Positions 24,339 through 32,721 are shown, counted from the first letter of the stretch. The stretch is DNA of 64,000 nt from Chitinophagales bacterium (GCA_013298845.1 JAAFJN010000011.1:1-64000), one strand, 5' to 3'. Notes: generated from the letters alone by a model not told the origin. Program-made: numbers and translations.

Positions 24339-26429
24339 TCATCTTAAAAAGCCCATGGCGACGCCGCCGTCCACGTTGAGGGCATTGCCGGTGGATTTAT
24401 TTAACAGGCCGCCAACGAAGGCAAAACAGGCATTGGCAATGTCTTCGGGCAGAATCACCTGGCCCAAAAGCGTGCGTTTGGCGTAAAAAGCGGGCAATTC
24501 CTCGACGGTAATGCCATAGGCTTTGGCGCGACCTTCGGCCCAGCCCCCGGCCCAAATATTGGACCCAGCGATCACGGCATCGGGGTTGACCATGTTGACC
24601 CGGATATTATCGCCGCCCAATTCGGCCGCCATCAGGCGTGTCAGGTGGGCTTGTGCGGCTTTGGCCGAACCGTAACCGGCGTTATTTGGCCCCGAAACAA
24701 CGGCATTTTTGGAAACAATATTCAAAATATCGCCGCCCGTGGCCTGTTTGCGCAAAATCTCCACCGCTGCCTGGCTCACCACAAATTGGCCTTTTACCAA
24801 AATATCGTACAATTTATCCCAATCTTCGAGGGTATGGTCGGTAATACTTTTTGAAATGCTGATACCCGCGTTGTTGACCACAATATCCACGCCGCCAAAC
24901 GCCAGACAAGTATTGGCCAAAGCCACCCGAATACTGGCCGGATCGGTCACGTCGAGCAAGGTTGTGGCCACGGCGTCGCGGCCAAATTGCTGCACAAATG
25001 CGGCGCGGGCCTCTTCCAGGCGCACTTCATTGATGTCGTTGAGGACCACACAAGCGCCTTCTTCGGCAAATTTCCAGGCAATGGCTTTACCAATACCCCC
25101 CGCGCTGCCTGTTACCAAAGCAACTTTGCCCGACAACGGTTTGGGTTTGGGCATTCGTTGCAATTTGGCTTCTTCCAGCAACCAATATTCAATATCGAAG
25201 GCTTCCTGTTCGGCCAAACCCACGTAATCGCTCACGGCCTCGGCACCGCGCATGACATTAATGGCATTGATGTAAAATTCGGCGGCCACGCGGGCGGTTT
25301 GTTTGTCTTTGGCAAACGTAAACATGCCCACGCCGGGGTACAAAATGACCACCGGATTGGGGTCGCGCACCGCCGGGGAATTGGGGTGTTTGCAGCGGTC
25401 GTAGTAGGCCTGGTAATCGGCGCGGTAGGCTTCAAACTGCCGTTCCACGTGGCTGCGGAGGTCGGTTTCGGCCAAATCGGCGGGTAAATCCAGCACCAAC
25501 GGCCGGATTTTGGTCCGCAAAAAGTGGTCGGGGCAAGAGGTACCCATGCGGGCCAAACGCTCCAAATCGTTGGCGTTGATAAATTCCAGTACCCGCTCGT
25601 CGTTGGTAAAATGCCCGATCATGGGGCGGTAACTGCTGGCCAATCCGCGCAAAACGGGCGCAATTTGGGCCGCTGAAACGGGTACCGGGCGGGCCGGAGC
25701 CACCCCACCAAACACGGGTCGGCGTTTGCCGTAATGTTCCGCCAAATACACCGATGCCGTTTCGATGACTTCGAGGGTATTGATATAACTGCTGTAACTG
25801 GTATCGCCCCAGGTAAACAAGCCATGTCCGCCCAGAATAACCCCGCGCAAACCGGGATTTTGGGCCACGGTGGCTTCGAGTTGTAACCCAAGGTCGAAGC
25901 CCGGCCGTTGCCAGTTGAGCCAGGCCATGCTATCGCCCCAAAGTGCGCGCATGATGTCCGGGCCGTCTTTGCTGGCGGCAATGGCGATAATGGCGTCGGG
26001 GTGCAGGTGATCAATGTGTTGATGGGGCAAAAGGCCGTGCAAAGGGGTATCAATGGAGGGGGCGGCGCATTTGGGATCGAACAGGCAATGATCGAACAAA
26101 GCGACCATTTCATCTTCAAACGCAAGGCCGCGGTAGCGGTTTTTGAGGGCGCGGAGCCGCTCGGTGTAGAGGTTGGCGCAACCTTTGCGGGTGAGGGTGC
26201 CAATGTCGCCGCCGCTGCCTTTAACCCACATCACTTCGGCGGGTTGGCCGGTAACGGGGTCGGTTTCGGTGATTTTCACGGAGGTATTCCCCCCCGCAAA
26301 ATTGGTCAGGCGCAAATCAGCCCCCAATAAATTGGAGCGGTAAATGAATAAATCTACCTCGTTTCCGGCCATTGAAGCGGCTTTTTGGTCGTCCCAGAGG
26401 TACGAAACGTGCTTAAAGTTTTTTGTCAT
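24339..26429 (-). CDS. Bifunctional rhamnulose-1-phosphate aldolase/lactaldehyde dehydrogenase (RhaD-type fusion)
   Basis: A 696-aa fusion. The N-terminal class II aldolase domain (about 1-400) has HHxD-type zinc-site features (LPHQHIDHLHPDAI and GGHGLFTWG). The C-terminal short-chain dehydrogenase (about 430-696) has the NAD motif VTGSAGGIGKA, NNAGIS and an active site with YGSAKAA. It would split L-rhamnulose-1-phosphate into DHAP and L-lactaldehyde and oxidise the aldehyde to L-lactate. Start at 26429; the Uma2 gene starts divergently 39 nt away. Confidence 0.88.
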   Translation of the reverse strand: MTKNFKHVSYLWDDQKAASMAGNEVDLFIYRSNLLGADLRLTNFAGGNTSVKITETDPVTGQPAEVMWVKGSGGDIGTLTRKGCANLYTERLRALKNRYRGLAFEDEMVALFDHCLFDPKCAAPSIDTPLHGLLPHQHIDHLHPDAIIAIAASKDGPDIMRALWGDSMAWLNWQRPGFDLGLQLEATVAQNPGLRGVILGGHGLFTWGDTSYSSYINTLEVIETASVYLAEHYGKRRPVFGGVAPARPVPVSAAQIAPVLRGLASSYRPMIGHFTNDERVLEFINANDLERLARMGTSCPDHFLRTKIRPLVLDLPADLAETDLRSHVERQFEAYRADYQAYYDRCKHPNSPAVRDPNPVVILYPGVGMFTFAKDKQTARVAAEFYINAINVMRGAEAVSDYVGLAEQEAFDIEYWLLEEAKLQRMPKPKPLSGKVALVTGSAGGIGKAIAWKFAEEGACVVLNDINEVRLEEARAAFVQQFGRDAVATTLLDVTDPASIRVALANTCLAFGGVDIVVNNAGISISKSITDHTLEDWDKLYDILVKGQFVVSQAAVEILRKQATGGDILNIVSKNAVVSGPNNAGYGSAKAAQAHLTRLMAAELGGDNIRVNMVNPDAVIAGSNIWAGGWAEGRAKAYGITVEELPAFYAKRTLLGQVILPEDIANACFAFVGGLLNKSTGNALNVDGGVAMGFLR

Positions 26430-26446
26430 TTTTTATATTTTCGACC

Positions 26447-26454
26447 TAATTTTG
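26447..26454 (+). promoter_or_regulatory. -7 promoter element of the Uma2 gene
   Basis: TAATTTTG, a TAnnTTTG match 14 nt before the ATG at 26469. Confidence 0.45.
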
Positions 26455-26468
26455 CAAAAAAAAGTAGC

Positions 26469-27074
26469 ATGAAAGAAATTATCAGTTTGGATCAATTGGA
26501 CTTGGAAAATAGCCAATACTCTTACGCCGACTACCTGACCTGGAAATTTGAACAAACCGTTGAACTGATTAAAGGTAAAATATCGGCAATGTCGGCTCCT
26601 ACGCGGTATCATCAGGCGATTTCGTGGGAATTGACCTTGCAATTGGGTATTCAACTCAAAAACAAACCCTGCCAGTCTTTCGCTGCTCCATTCGACGTTC
26701 GTTTTTTGGACAAAAATAAATCAGTCCGCGCTAACAAAGATATTTTTACCGTGGTTCAACCTGATCTTTGCGTGGTGTGCGACAAAAACAAATTGGACGA
26801 CAAGGGCTGCGTTGGTGCCCCCGATTTGGTGGTCGAAATTTTGTCGCGTGGTAATTCGTCCAAAGAAATGACCATCAAAAAACAACTGTACGAAGAACAG
26901 GGCGTGCGCGAATATTGGATTTTTGCCTCCGAACATGGCCACGTTATGCGTTATCACCTTACCGAGGACGGGGTGTTTAGCGCACCCACCATTTTTGTCA
27001 AAGAAGACATATTACCCAGTGTTATTTTTCCCGATTTATCCATTAATTTGAACGACGTTTTTCACTACGAATAA
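26469..27074 (+). CDS. Uma2-family (DUF820) putative endonuclease
   Basis: 201 aa from the ATG at 26469; the frame is open further upstream but the promoter element lies at 26447-26454. It shows the Uma2 layout: an N-terminal YADYLTWKFEQTVELIKGKI, then VVQPDLCVVCDKNKLD and GAPDLVVEILSRGNSSKEM with the PD-(D/E)XK residues, and the KKQLYEEQGVREYWIF helix. The physiological role of the family is unclear. It is on the opposite strand to the rhamnose genes it interrupts, so it is probably an inserted cassette. Confidence 0.85.
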   Translation: MKEIISLDQLDLENSQYSYADYLTWKFEQTVELIKGKISAMSAPTRYHQAISWELTLQLGIQLKNKPCQSFAAPFDVRFLDKNKSVRANKDIFTVVQPDLCVVCDKNKLDDKGCVGAPDLVVEILSRGNSSKEMTIKKQLYEEQGVREYWIFASEHGHVMRYHLTEDGVFSAPTIFVKEDILPSVIFPDLSINLNDVFHYE

Positions 27075-27089
27075 AAGACTTTATTCGAA

Positions 27090-28220
27090 TTATTTTATCA
27101 AAAAACTCGGAAAATCCGGCACTTTTTCGCAACAAACCTGCTCCATTACCTGCTGTAATTGTTTTTTCAAAATAGTCGCTACGTGGTCGCCGCCTTCGGC
27201 ACCCAGCGCGGCTACCCCGTACATAAACGAACGCCCCAAAAACGCAAATTCCGCCCCGGAGGCGAGGGTTCGCGCAATATCCACGCCCGACCGTACGCCC
27301 GAATCCATCATGATTTTGATTTTTCCGGCGTATTGCTCCACAATGGGTTCCATGGATTTTACGGCCGATTGCCCAGAGATCGGAAGAGCGCCGCCGTGGT
27401 TGGACACAATAATGCCGTCGAAACCGAGGCGAATGGCCATTTCGGTATCTTCGGCGCTGGCCACTCCTTTGAGCACCAGTTTCCCTTTCCAGCGGTCGCG
27501 GATGGGGGCAATTTTGGCTTCGTTGACGCGCCCCGAAAAGGTTTGGTTCATGTATTGGCCCAATTGCCCCATGTTGAGGTTTTTGGGCATGTATTTTTTT
27601 AAATTGGCAAATTCCGGCTGGCCATGGAACAAGGTGCGCAAGGCCCAATTGGGTTTGCCCATAATCTGGAGCATATTGGCCACGGTCATTTTGGGTGGCA
27701 TGGCCAGTCCGTTGCGGATGTCGCGGGGACGGTACCCAAAACTGGGCACGTCGCAAAGCACACAAAGTACGTCGCAACCGGCCGCTTCGGCGCGGTCGAG
27801 CAGGTCGTCGCGGAGGCTGTTTTCGGCGGGGTGATAGAGTTGAAACCAGAAATTGCCGTCGGTGATTTTCCCGATGGTTTCGAGGCTGGCCGTGGTAACG
27901 GTGCTCAAAACAAAGGGAATATTGTGTTTTCGGGCGGCTTTGGCCAATATTTCGGGCGCGCCGGGCCACATTAAACCCTGTAAACCAATGGGCGCAATGC
28001 CAAAGGGCGCATCGTAGGTTTTGCCAAACAATTCGGTGCGCATATCGGAGGTGGTATGCTGCGAAAGGTAATAGGGTTTTAATTCTACCTCCCGGAGTTC
28101 GGCGGTGTTTTTGTGCAGATTTACATCTTCGTTACAACCACCGTCGAGGTATTCAAAAGCAAACCGCGGAATACGCCGCCGGGCGCGTTCGCGCAGATCT
28201 TCTATGGATGGGTACTTCAT
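27090..28220 (-). CDS. lldD: FMN-dependent alpha-hydroxy-acid oxidase/L-lactate dehydrogenase
   Basis: A 376-aa protein of the family of flavocytochrome b2, lactate oxidase and glycolate oxidase. FEYLDGGCNED opens it, FGIAPIGLQG and the barrel follow, and catalytic His275 is in SNHGG. The expected next residues R-Q-L-D are replaced by ALPIS (278-282), removing the substrate-binding Arg. The DNA there (27377-27390) equals the Illumina adapter core, so the change is probably an artefact. In the rhamnose block it would oxidise L-lactate to pyruvate, feeding quinone or O2. Confidence 0.88.
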   Translation of the reverse strand: MKYPSIEDLRERARRRIPRFAFEYLDGGCNEDVNLHKNTAELREVELKPYYLSQHTTSDMRTELFGKTYDAPFGIAPIGLQGLMWPGAPEILAKAARKHNIPFVLSTVTTASLETIGKITDGNFWFQLYHPAENSLRDDLLDRAEAAGCDVLCVLCDVPSFGYRPRDIRNGLAMPPKMTVANMLQIMGKPNWALRTLFHGQPEFANLKKYMPKNLNMGQLGQYMNQTFSGRVNEAKIAPIRDRWKGKLVLKGVASAEDTEMAIRLGFDGIIVSNHGGALPISGQSAVKSMEPIVEQYAGKIKIMMDSGVRSGVDIARTLASGAEFAFLGRSFMYGVAALGAEGGDHVATILKKQLQQVMEQVCCEKVPDFPSFLIK

Positions 28221-28250
28221 ATATCAAATAAAGATTTTACCTAAAATCAA

Positions 28251-29303
28251 TTACAACGCATTGCCAATGCCCACCAAAAAGATGGATACCATAATTAAGC
28301 CCAAACCAACGAGAAAGGTGCGGAACGTGGCCCCGGAAACGCCCTTCCATTCTTTGAGGTACAAACCCCAAAGGTTGGCCGTGAGGATAATGGTGGCCAT
28401 GTGCAAAATCCAGGAAGAGGCACCATTGCCCAATTTGGATTCGCCCATGCCGTAAAAAAAGAACTGCAAAAACCACAAAATGCCCGCCGCCGCCGAAAAC
28501 AGGGCGTTGCGGCCGTTGGGCGTGTTGGGTTTTAGGAAATTGCCCAACGTGCGGTTTTTGAACATGAGGTACGTGCACCAAAGGAGATTGGTCGTAAGAC
28601 CACCCCACAATACCACAATGTACGTGACGTTGTTTTGAAACAGCGGATTAGCCCCCTGCACTACCGCCTGTTCGGCCATTGTTTTCCCGGCTTCGATACC
28701 AAAATTGAAAAAAGAACTCAAAATGCCCGAAATAACGGCAATAATCAACCCTTTCACGAGGCTAAACTCCTGCACGCTGCCGGCTTTTTGTTCGGCGGTG
28801 AGTTCTTTTTCTTTCATCATACCGGCGCGTCCGGTAACGGCAATACCCGCCAGACACACCGCCACGCCCAACAACACCAATTGCCCGCCGGGGTGCTGTA
28901 CCATGTCTACCACACTTGTTTTACCCGGCGTGGGGTTAACGGCGTAATACACCGAAGGCACCAGCGCGCCAAACGCCGAACAAAAGCCCAATACCACCGA
29001 ATTGCCCAGCGACATACCGAGGTAGCGTACGCCCAGTCCGTAGGTCAGCCCCCCGATGCCCCACAGCAGCCCCATGAGGTAGGTGAAATTTTTGACCGTA
29101 CCATCGGTTTGGGCAATAATGTCGCTAAAATGCGGAATGGTGATCCAGGCGGCAATAAATGGGGCAAAAAGCCACGAAAACAACCCGCCAAACAACCAAA
29201 ACACTTCCCAAGCCCAGCCTTTTACCTTGTTGTAAGGCATGTAAAAACTGCCGGACGAAATACCGCCGATGGTGTGATAAATAATACCGAGTAGTACTTG
29301 CAT
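28251..29303 (-). CDS. rhaT: L-rhamnose/H+ symporter
   Basis: 350 aa from the start MQVLLGIIYHTIGGISSGSF; the frame stays open upstream but has no family similarity there. About ten hydrophobic helices, with the RhaT-like N-terminus SGSFYMPYNKVKGWAWEVFW and the GLLWGIGGLTYGLGVRYLGM segment. It brings L-rhamnose across the inner membrane. It is followed 30 nt later by the lactate oxidase on the same strand, so the two are probably co-transcribed. Confidence 0.88.
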   Translation of the reverse strand: MQVLLGIIYHTIGGISSGSFYMPYNKVKGWAWEVFWLFGGLFSWLFAPFIAAWITIPHFSDIIAQTDGTVKNFTYLMGLLWGIGGLTYGLGVRYLGMSLGNSVVLGFCSAFGALVPSVYYAVNPTPGKTSVVDMVQHPGGQLVLLGVAVCLAGIAVTGRAGMMKEKELTAEQKAGSVQEFSLVKGLIIAVISGILSSFFNFGIEAGKTMAEQAVVQGANPLFQNNVTYIVVLWGGLTTNLLWCTYLMFKNRTLGNFLKPNTPNGRNALFSAAAGILWFLQFFFYGMGESKLGNGASSWILHMATIILTANLWGLYLKEWKGVSGATFRTFLVGLGLIMVSIFLVGIGNAL

Positions 29304-29949
29304 AAAGTTGATGTTTAAACCCGACGGCAAAAGTGGCGAATTCGCGGGATAATTTAGCAGAAGCGGGAAACTTGTTTGGATTTTTTCATGCCGAGGGCTG
29401 GCATTAGACCTTGGGCACAAGACCGCATCCTACACGATTTTTACCTACAAGGAACCGCCCCAAGTGCGCCAACAGTACAAGCCCCGGGTGTGTCAATCTG
29501 CCAAATCTGCCAGATTTGGTAGATTTTATCCACAAGAGCAGGAATAAAAGACGAAAGTCTCCGGTGTGTACAACTTCGAATACCCGGCTTTCCCCCAGGA
29601 ACCGCCCCAAGTGCGCCAACAGTACAAGCCCCGGGTGTAATCCAGCGGATAAAACGTGCCCGCTGCTCGTTTACTTCGAGTGCCCCGATAAACATCACAT
29701 CTTGTCACGCAGCGGGAATATGATGCCTAACCGATGTACGCGCCCGCAGGGCTACTTCGGGGCAGAAATCTACCAAATCTGGGAGATTTGGCAGATTGGC
29801 ACACCCAAAATCGTGGATAATCCAATGAATGGAACGGGTAAACTGCTCGTTTACTTCGAGTGCCCCGATAAACATCACATCTTGTAATGCAGCGGTGATG
29901 TGATGCTTGTCAGGATGGTAGATGTGAAAAACGAAAAGTGGGGGCATAA
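29304..29949. repeat. Dispersed palindromic/direct repeat cluster without genes
   Basis: Two direct copies of a segment beginning GGAACCGCCCCAAGTGCGCC (29450 and 29600), two copies of one beginning CTGCTCGTTTACTTCGAGTG (29661 and 29839), and two dyads around CCAAATCTG...CAGATTTGG. The part 29735-29825 is an inverted copy of 108-200. A 158-codon open frame here merely translates the repeats and I do not count it as a gene. Confidence 0.65.
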
Positions 29950-29952
29950 AAA

Positions 29953-30002
29953 ATCCCGGCCAATACCGCCGCGATGCTTGCGCGGCGGGTATTGGTCGGG
30001 AT
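29953..30002 (-). terminator. Intrinsic terminator of the Old Yellow Enzyme gene
   Basis: A long GC-rich stem (ATCCCGGCCAATACCGCCGCG against its near-complement ending CGGGAT) with an A run at 29948-29953, which is a U tract on the minus strand. It follows the stop codon at 30042. Confidence 0.75.
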
Positions 30003-30041
30003 GATGAAAATCCGGTGTACGGGTGCTAAAAACGCTCGTTT

Positions 30042-31118
30042 TTACGACAAGGCCGGGTAATCCGTGTAGCCTTTTTCGCCGCCGCCGTAGAACGTTGCGT
30101 TATCGGCAGCGTTGAGTTCGGCGTTTAGTTCAAACCGTTTGGGCAAATCGGGGTTTGCCAAAAACAAGACACCGTATGATACCATTTTGGCGATGCCTTT
30201 TTCCAGTTCCTGTTCGCCCGTTTCGCGGCTGTAACCGCCGTTGGCCATAATCAGGTGTTGGGTCAAAGGACCAAACGTACCTAACACATCCCGTGGATAT
30301 TGGGGCAGGGCATCGGTGGGAAAAAGGGCGTTCATCAACTGAATATAAGCCAAAGGCATGGCATCCAAAGCGGTGATGAGGTGCGTGTACAGAGCCGTTG
30401 GGTTGCTGTCGATGATATTGTTGTAGGGAATGCTGGGCGAGAGTTTAATGCCCACTTTGCCCGCCCCGATGGCGTCCACCATGGCCTGCATCACTTCCAC
30501 CACAAAACGGCTGCGGTTTTCGATGCTGCCGCCGTATTCGTCGGTGCGTTGGTTGGCGCTTTCCACCAAAAACTGATTGGGCAAATACCCAAAAGCCGCG
30601 TGTAATTCCACGCCGTCGAAACCAGCCTCCATCGCGTTGATGGCCGCTTGTTTGTAGTCCTGCACGATTTGTTTTACTTCCGCCGTTTCCAGTGCGCGGG
30701 GTGTTTCGTAGACTTTAGGTCCCTGCGCCGTAAAATGCTCCTGACCCTGAATCCCAATGGCTGAAGGGGCCACCGGCAATTCACCTTTTTTATCCACCGA
30801 ATGCCCAACGCGGCCGGTATGCCACAATTGAGCGAATATTTTGCCACCTTGCGCGTGTACCGCCTGAGTGACTTTTTTCCAGGCTTCGATTTGCGCCTCG
30901 TTGTAAATACCCGGCGTAAATGGGCTGCCCAATGCCTGTTCCGAGATATTGATACCTTCGGAAATGAGCAAACCGGCGCTGGCTCTTTGGGTGTAATACA
31001 ACACGGTTAAGTCGCCAATAACGCCGTCGGCGTTGGCCCGGCTGCGCGTCATGGGGGCCATTGCCATGCTGTTTTGCAGGGTGTATGACCCCAATTGTAC
31101 TGTGTTTAAAAGTTTCAT
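30042..31118 (-). CDS. nemA: Old Yellow Enzyme-family alkene reductase
   Basis: A 358-aa FMN TIM barrel. MAMAPMTRSRA at the N-terminus, FAQLWHTGRVGH, GFDGVELHAAFGYLPNQFL, NQRTDEYGGSIENRSRF and the late ANGGYSRE are the OYE motifs. It reduces activated C=C bonds of quinones, nitro compounds or enals with NAD(P)H. A palindrome identical in type to that before the downstream-listed MarR gene lies 69-92 nt upstream of its start, so it is probably a target of that MarR protein. Confidence 0.9.
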   Translation of the reverse strand: MKLLNTVQLGSYTLQNSMAMAPMTRSRANADGVIGDLTVLYYTQRASAGLLISEGINISEQALGSPFTPGIYNEAQIEAWKKVTQAVHAQGGKIFAQLWHTGRVGHSVDKKGELPVAPSAIGIQGQEHFTAQGPKVYETPRALETAEVKQIVQDYKQAAINAMEAGFDGVELHAAFGYLPNQFLVESANQRTDEYGGSIENRSRFVVEVMQAMVDAIGAGKVGIKLSPSIPYNNIIDSNPTALYTHLITALDAMPLAYIQLMNALFPTDALPQYPRDVLGTFGPLTQHLIMANGGYSRETGEQELEKGIAKMVSYGVLFLANPDLPKRFELNAELNAADNATFYGGGEKGYTDYPALS

Positions 31119-31186
31119 AATTTTTGCGTTTTGATGTCGGTATTATCCCGGAATCGCTGTTTATATCTTTTGTCTATTTCGGCGTA

Positions 31187-31210
31187 AAATAGTTATACGT
31201 ACAACTATTT
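31187..31210 (-). promoter_or_regulatory. MarR operator, copy 1 (upstream of the OYE gene)
   Basis: AAATAGTTATA-CG-TACAACTATTT, a 24-bp dyad with one mismatch, between the MarR stop and the OYE start. Identical half-sites occur in copy 2 at 31711-31734. Confidence 0.7.
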
Positions 31211-31224
31211 TACCAAAAAAAGGT

Positions 31225-31680
31225 TTACCCCTCCCGAAGTTTGTCCAATAAAGCGTTTAAATGAAAGGCTTCGGAAGCGGAGAGTTTGTTCATCTGTTCG
31301 TTTTGGGATTTAAAACTATCGTCAATTTGGGTCAAAAGGTCCAAGCCGCTTTCGGTAATTTGGATCATGTATTCGCGGCGATCCGTTTCCGATTTTCCCA
31401 CCACGACCCAATTTTTATTCACTAACTTTTTGATAATCAAAGTTAAATTGGAATTCGGCGCAATCATTCTTGACAAAATATCCTTTTGGCACATGCAGTT
31501 GGGATGCCCGCCGCGCAAAATGCGCAGCACGTTAAACTGCTCGTGCGTGAGGTTAAATGGTTTTAACGCCGTAGTAATTTTGTTGTACAAACAATTGGCG
31601 GTAAAAAGCACGTTTAAAGTGGATTTGAGTTGTTCACTCGCAAAATTGGATTGCTTAATTTCTTGCTCGAAAGTTGCCAT
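31225..31680 (-). CDS. MarR-family transcriptional regulator
   Basis: A 151-aa winged-helix dimer protein: NLTHEQFNVLRILRGG, CQKDILSRMIAPNSNLTLIIKKLVNKNWV (recognition helix) and the wing SETDRREYMIQITESG. No cysteine-based sensor is obvious, although CMCQKD contains two cysteines that could respond to thiols or electrophiles (inference). The gene lies just upstream of the OYE gene and carries the 24-bp palindrome in its own promoter, implying autoregulation. Confidence 0.9.
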   Translation of the reverse strand: MATFEQEIKQSNFASEQLKSTLNVLFTANCLYNKITTALKPFNLTHEQFNVLRILRGGHPNCMCQKDILSRMIAPNSNLTLIIKKLVNKNWVVVGKSETDRREYMIQITESGLDLLTQIDDSFKSQNEQMNKLSASEAFHLNALLDKLREG

Positions 31681-31698
31681 AAGTTACTTTTGTGTCGC

Positions 31699-31734
31699 AA
31701 AGGTACGGTAAATAGTTGTAGGTACAACTATTTT
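31699..31734 (-). promoter_or_regulatory. marR promoter with operator copy 2
   Basis: -7 element TACCTTTG (31699-31706, minus strand) followed immediately upstream by AAATAGTTGTA-GG-TACAACTATTT (31711-31734), a perfect 24-bp dyad that covers the -33 region. Binding there would block RNA polymerase. Confidence 0.72.
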
Positions 31735-31868
31735 TTTTGCACGTGGCGCTATTTTTATACGGTTTACGCGTGAACAACCGTTGCGTAGTGCCGTCAACGT
31801 TGGGTAATTTTGGGCAAAATACCGTCAAAATGCCGTTTCGCCCAAAATTACCGCGTTTACAACCGCCT

Positions 31869-32276
31869 TTATTTGGCCAAAATGGGGGCTTTGGCCATTC
31901 TTCCCCAGGCCACAAACAAGGCCATTGCCATAAACAGGATATTGGCACCAATCACCGATGATTCGCCTTTGGATATGTGGAAAATGGTGGCTAATAACTG
32001 AATTACAGCCAACCCAACGGCAGCAATGGGGGTTAAACCCGGCTGAATGCGCAAAATGGAAGGCAGCAATAAGCCAACGCCGCCCAGTAATTCGCTCAGA
32101 CCAATAAAGCGAACCACTCCGGCAGGAGCCTCGGCTACCCAAGGTAGCATTTTGGCCATTTCCTCAATGGGCTGAAATAATTTAGTGCTGCCGGCCATCA
32201 GGTAAAGCGCGGCTAATAATACCTGAACTACCCAAAGTGCAATGTTCAGTTTGTTTGAATTTGATGTCGTACTCAT
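31869..32276 (-). CDS. DoxX-family membrane protein
   Basis: A 135-aa protein with four hydrophobic helices. QVLLAALYLMAGSTKLFQP and RFIGLSELLGGVGLLLPSIL are the DoxX signature. The family is linked loosely to quinone/thiol redox and thiosulfate metabolism. It is the last gene of a unit with the membrane protein at 32326 and the YceI protein; the 49-nt gap contains a sequence like a MITE end (32301-32317). Confidence 0.85.
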   Translation of the reverse strand: MSTTSNSNKLNIALWVVQVLLAALYLMAGSTKLFQPIEEMAKMLPWVAEAPAGVVRFIGLSELLGGVGLLLPSILRIQPGLTPIAAVGLAVIQLLATIFHISKGESSVIGANILFMAMALFVAWGRMAKAPILAK

Positions 32277-32325
32277 GTGAAGTTGTGCGTTTTATGATGA
32301 GAGCAAGTCTAAATTTGGGCCAGTG

Positions 32326-32718
32326 CTACCCTTTTTTGGGCGTAAACAGCGGCTTCAGGGCCAACCAAAACAGCATGGGGAACAAATGCATCGGGACAGA
32401 AAGCCCCGGAAACAGTTCGGGGGATTCGATGTCTTCGGGCAAATTAGCCGCAAACGAACCCGCAAAACTAGCAAAAGTCAGCACCAAAAAAAGGGCATTG
32501 AACCACGTATCGGCGTTGGCGGGGCCCCATTTTGTAAAAAAATAATACCCCGTGGCGGCCAATACCGTCCCAAAAATGCTCGATCCCATAATGGCGGGTG
32601 TACTCATAACGGCCGAAAAATCAACCAAAAGTGCCTCCCGATAGGCCATGTTATAAACAACGGCGGCCAGTCCCGCCAGCACGCCCGCGAGCAGGCCATG
32701 TAAAAAATGCGTTTTCAT
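32326..32718 (-). CDS. Hypothetical four-helix membrane protein
   Basis: A 130-aa protein with four predicted membrane segments (about 5-25, 45-63, 72-92, 108-124) and no motif I recognise. It lies 3 nt after the YceI gene, so co-expression is likely. Possibly an accessory of the YceI/DoxX set; no function assigned. Confidence 0.75.
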   Translation of the reverse strand: MKTHFLHGLLAGVLAGLAAVVYNMAYREALLVDFSAVMSTPAIMGSSIFGTVLAATGYYFFTKWGPANADTWFNALFLVLTFASFAGSFAANLPEDIESPELFPGLSVPMHLFPMLFWLALKPLFTPKKG

Positions 32719-32721
32719 CGG

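Noticed and set aside
27377-27390. Natural inactive or altered-specificity lactate oxidase
   Set aside because: The exact adapter core over the motif, with intact flanks, makes a sequencing artefact more likely than evolution of ALPIS.
29411-29887. 158-codon open frame with internal repeats (RNRPKCANSTSPGC, LLVYFECPDKHHIL twice)
   Set aside because: The repeats are explained by repeated noncoding DNA; both strands are open, there is no start signal and composition is not protein-like.
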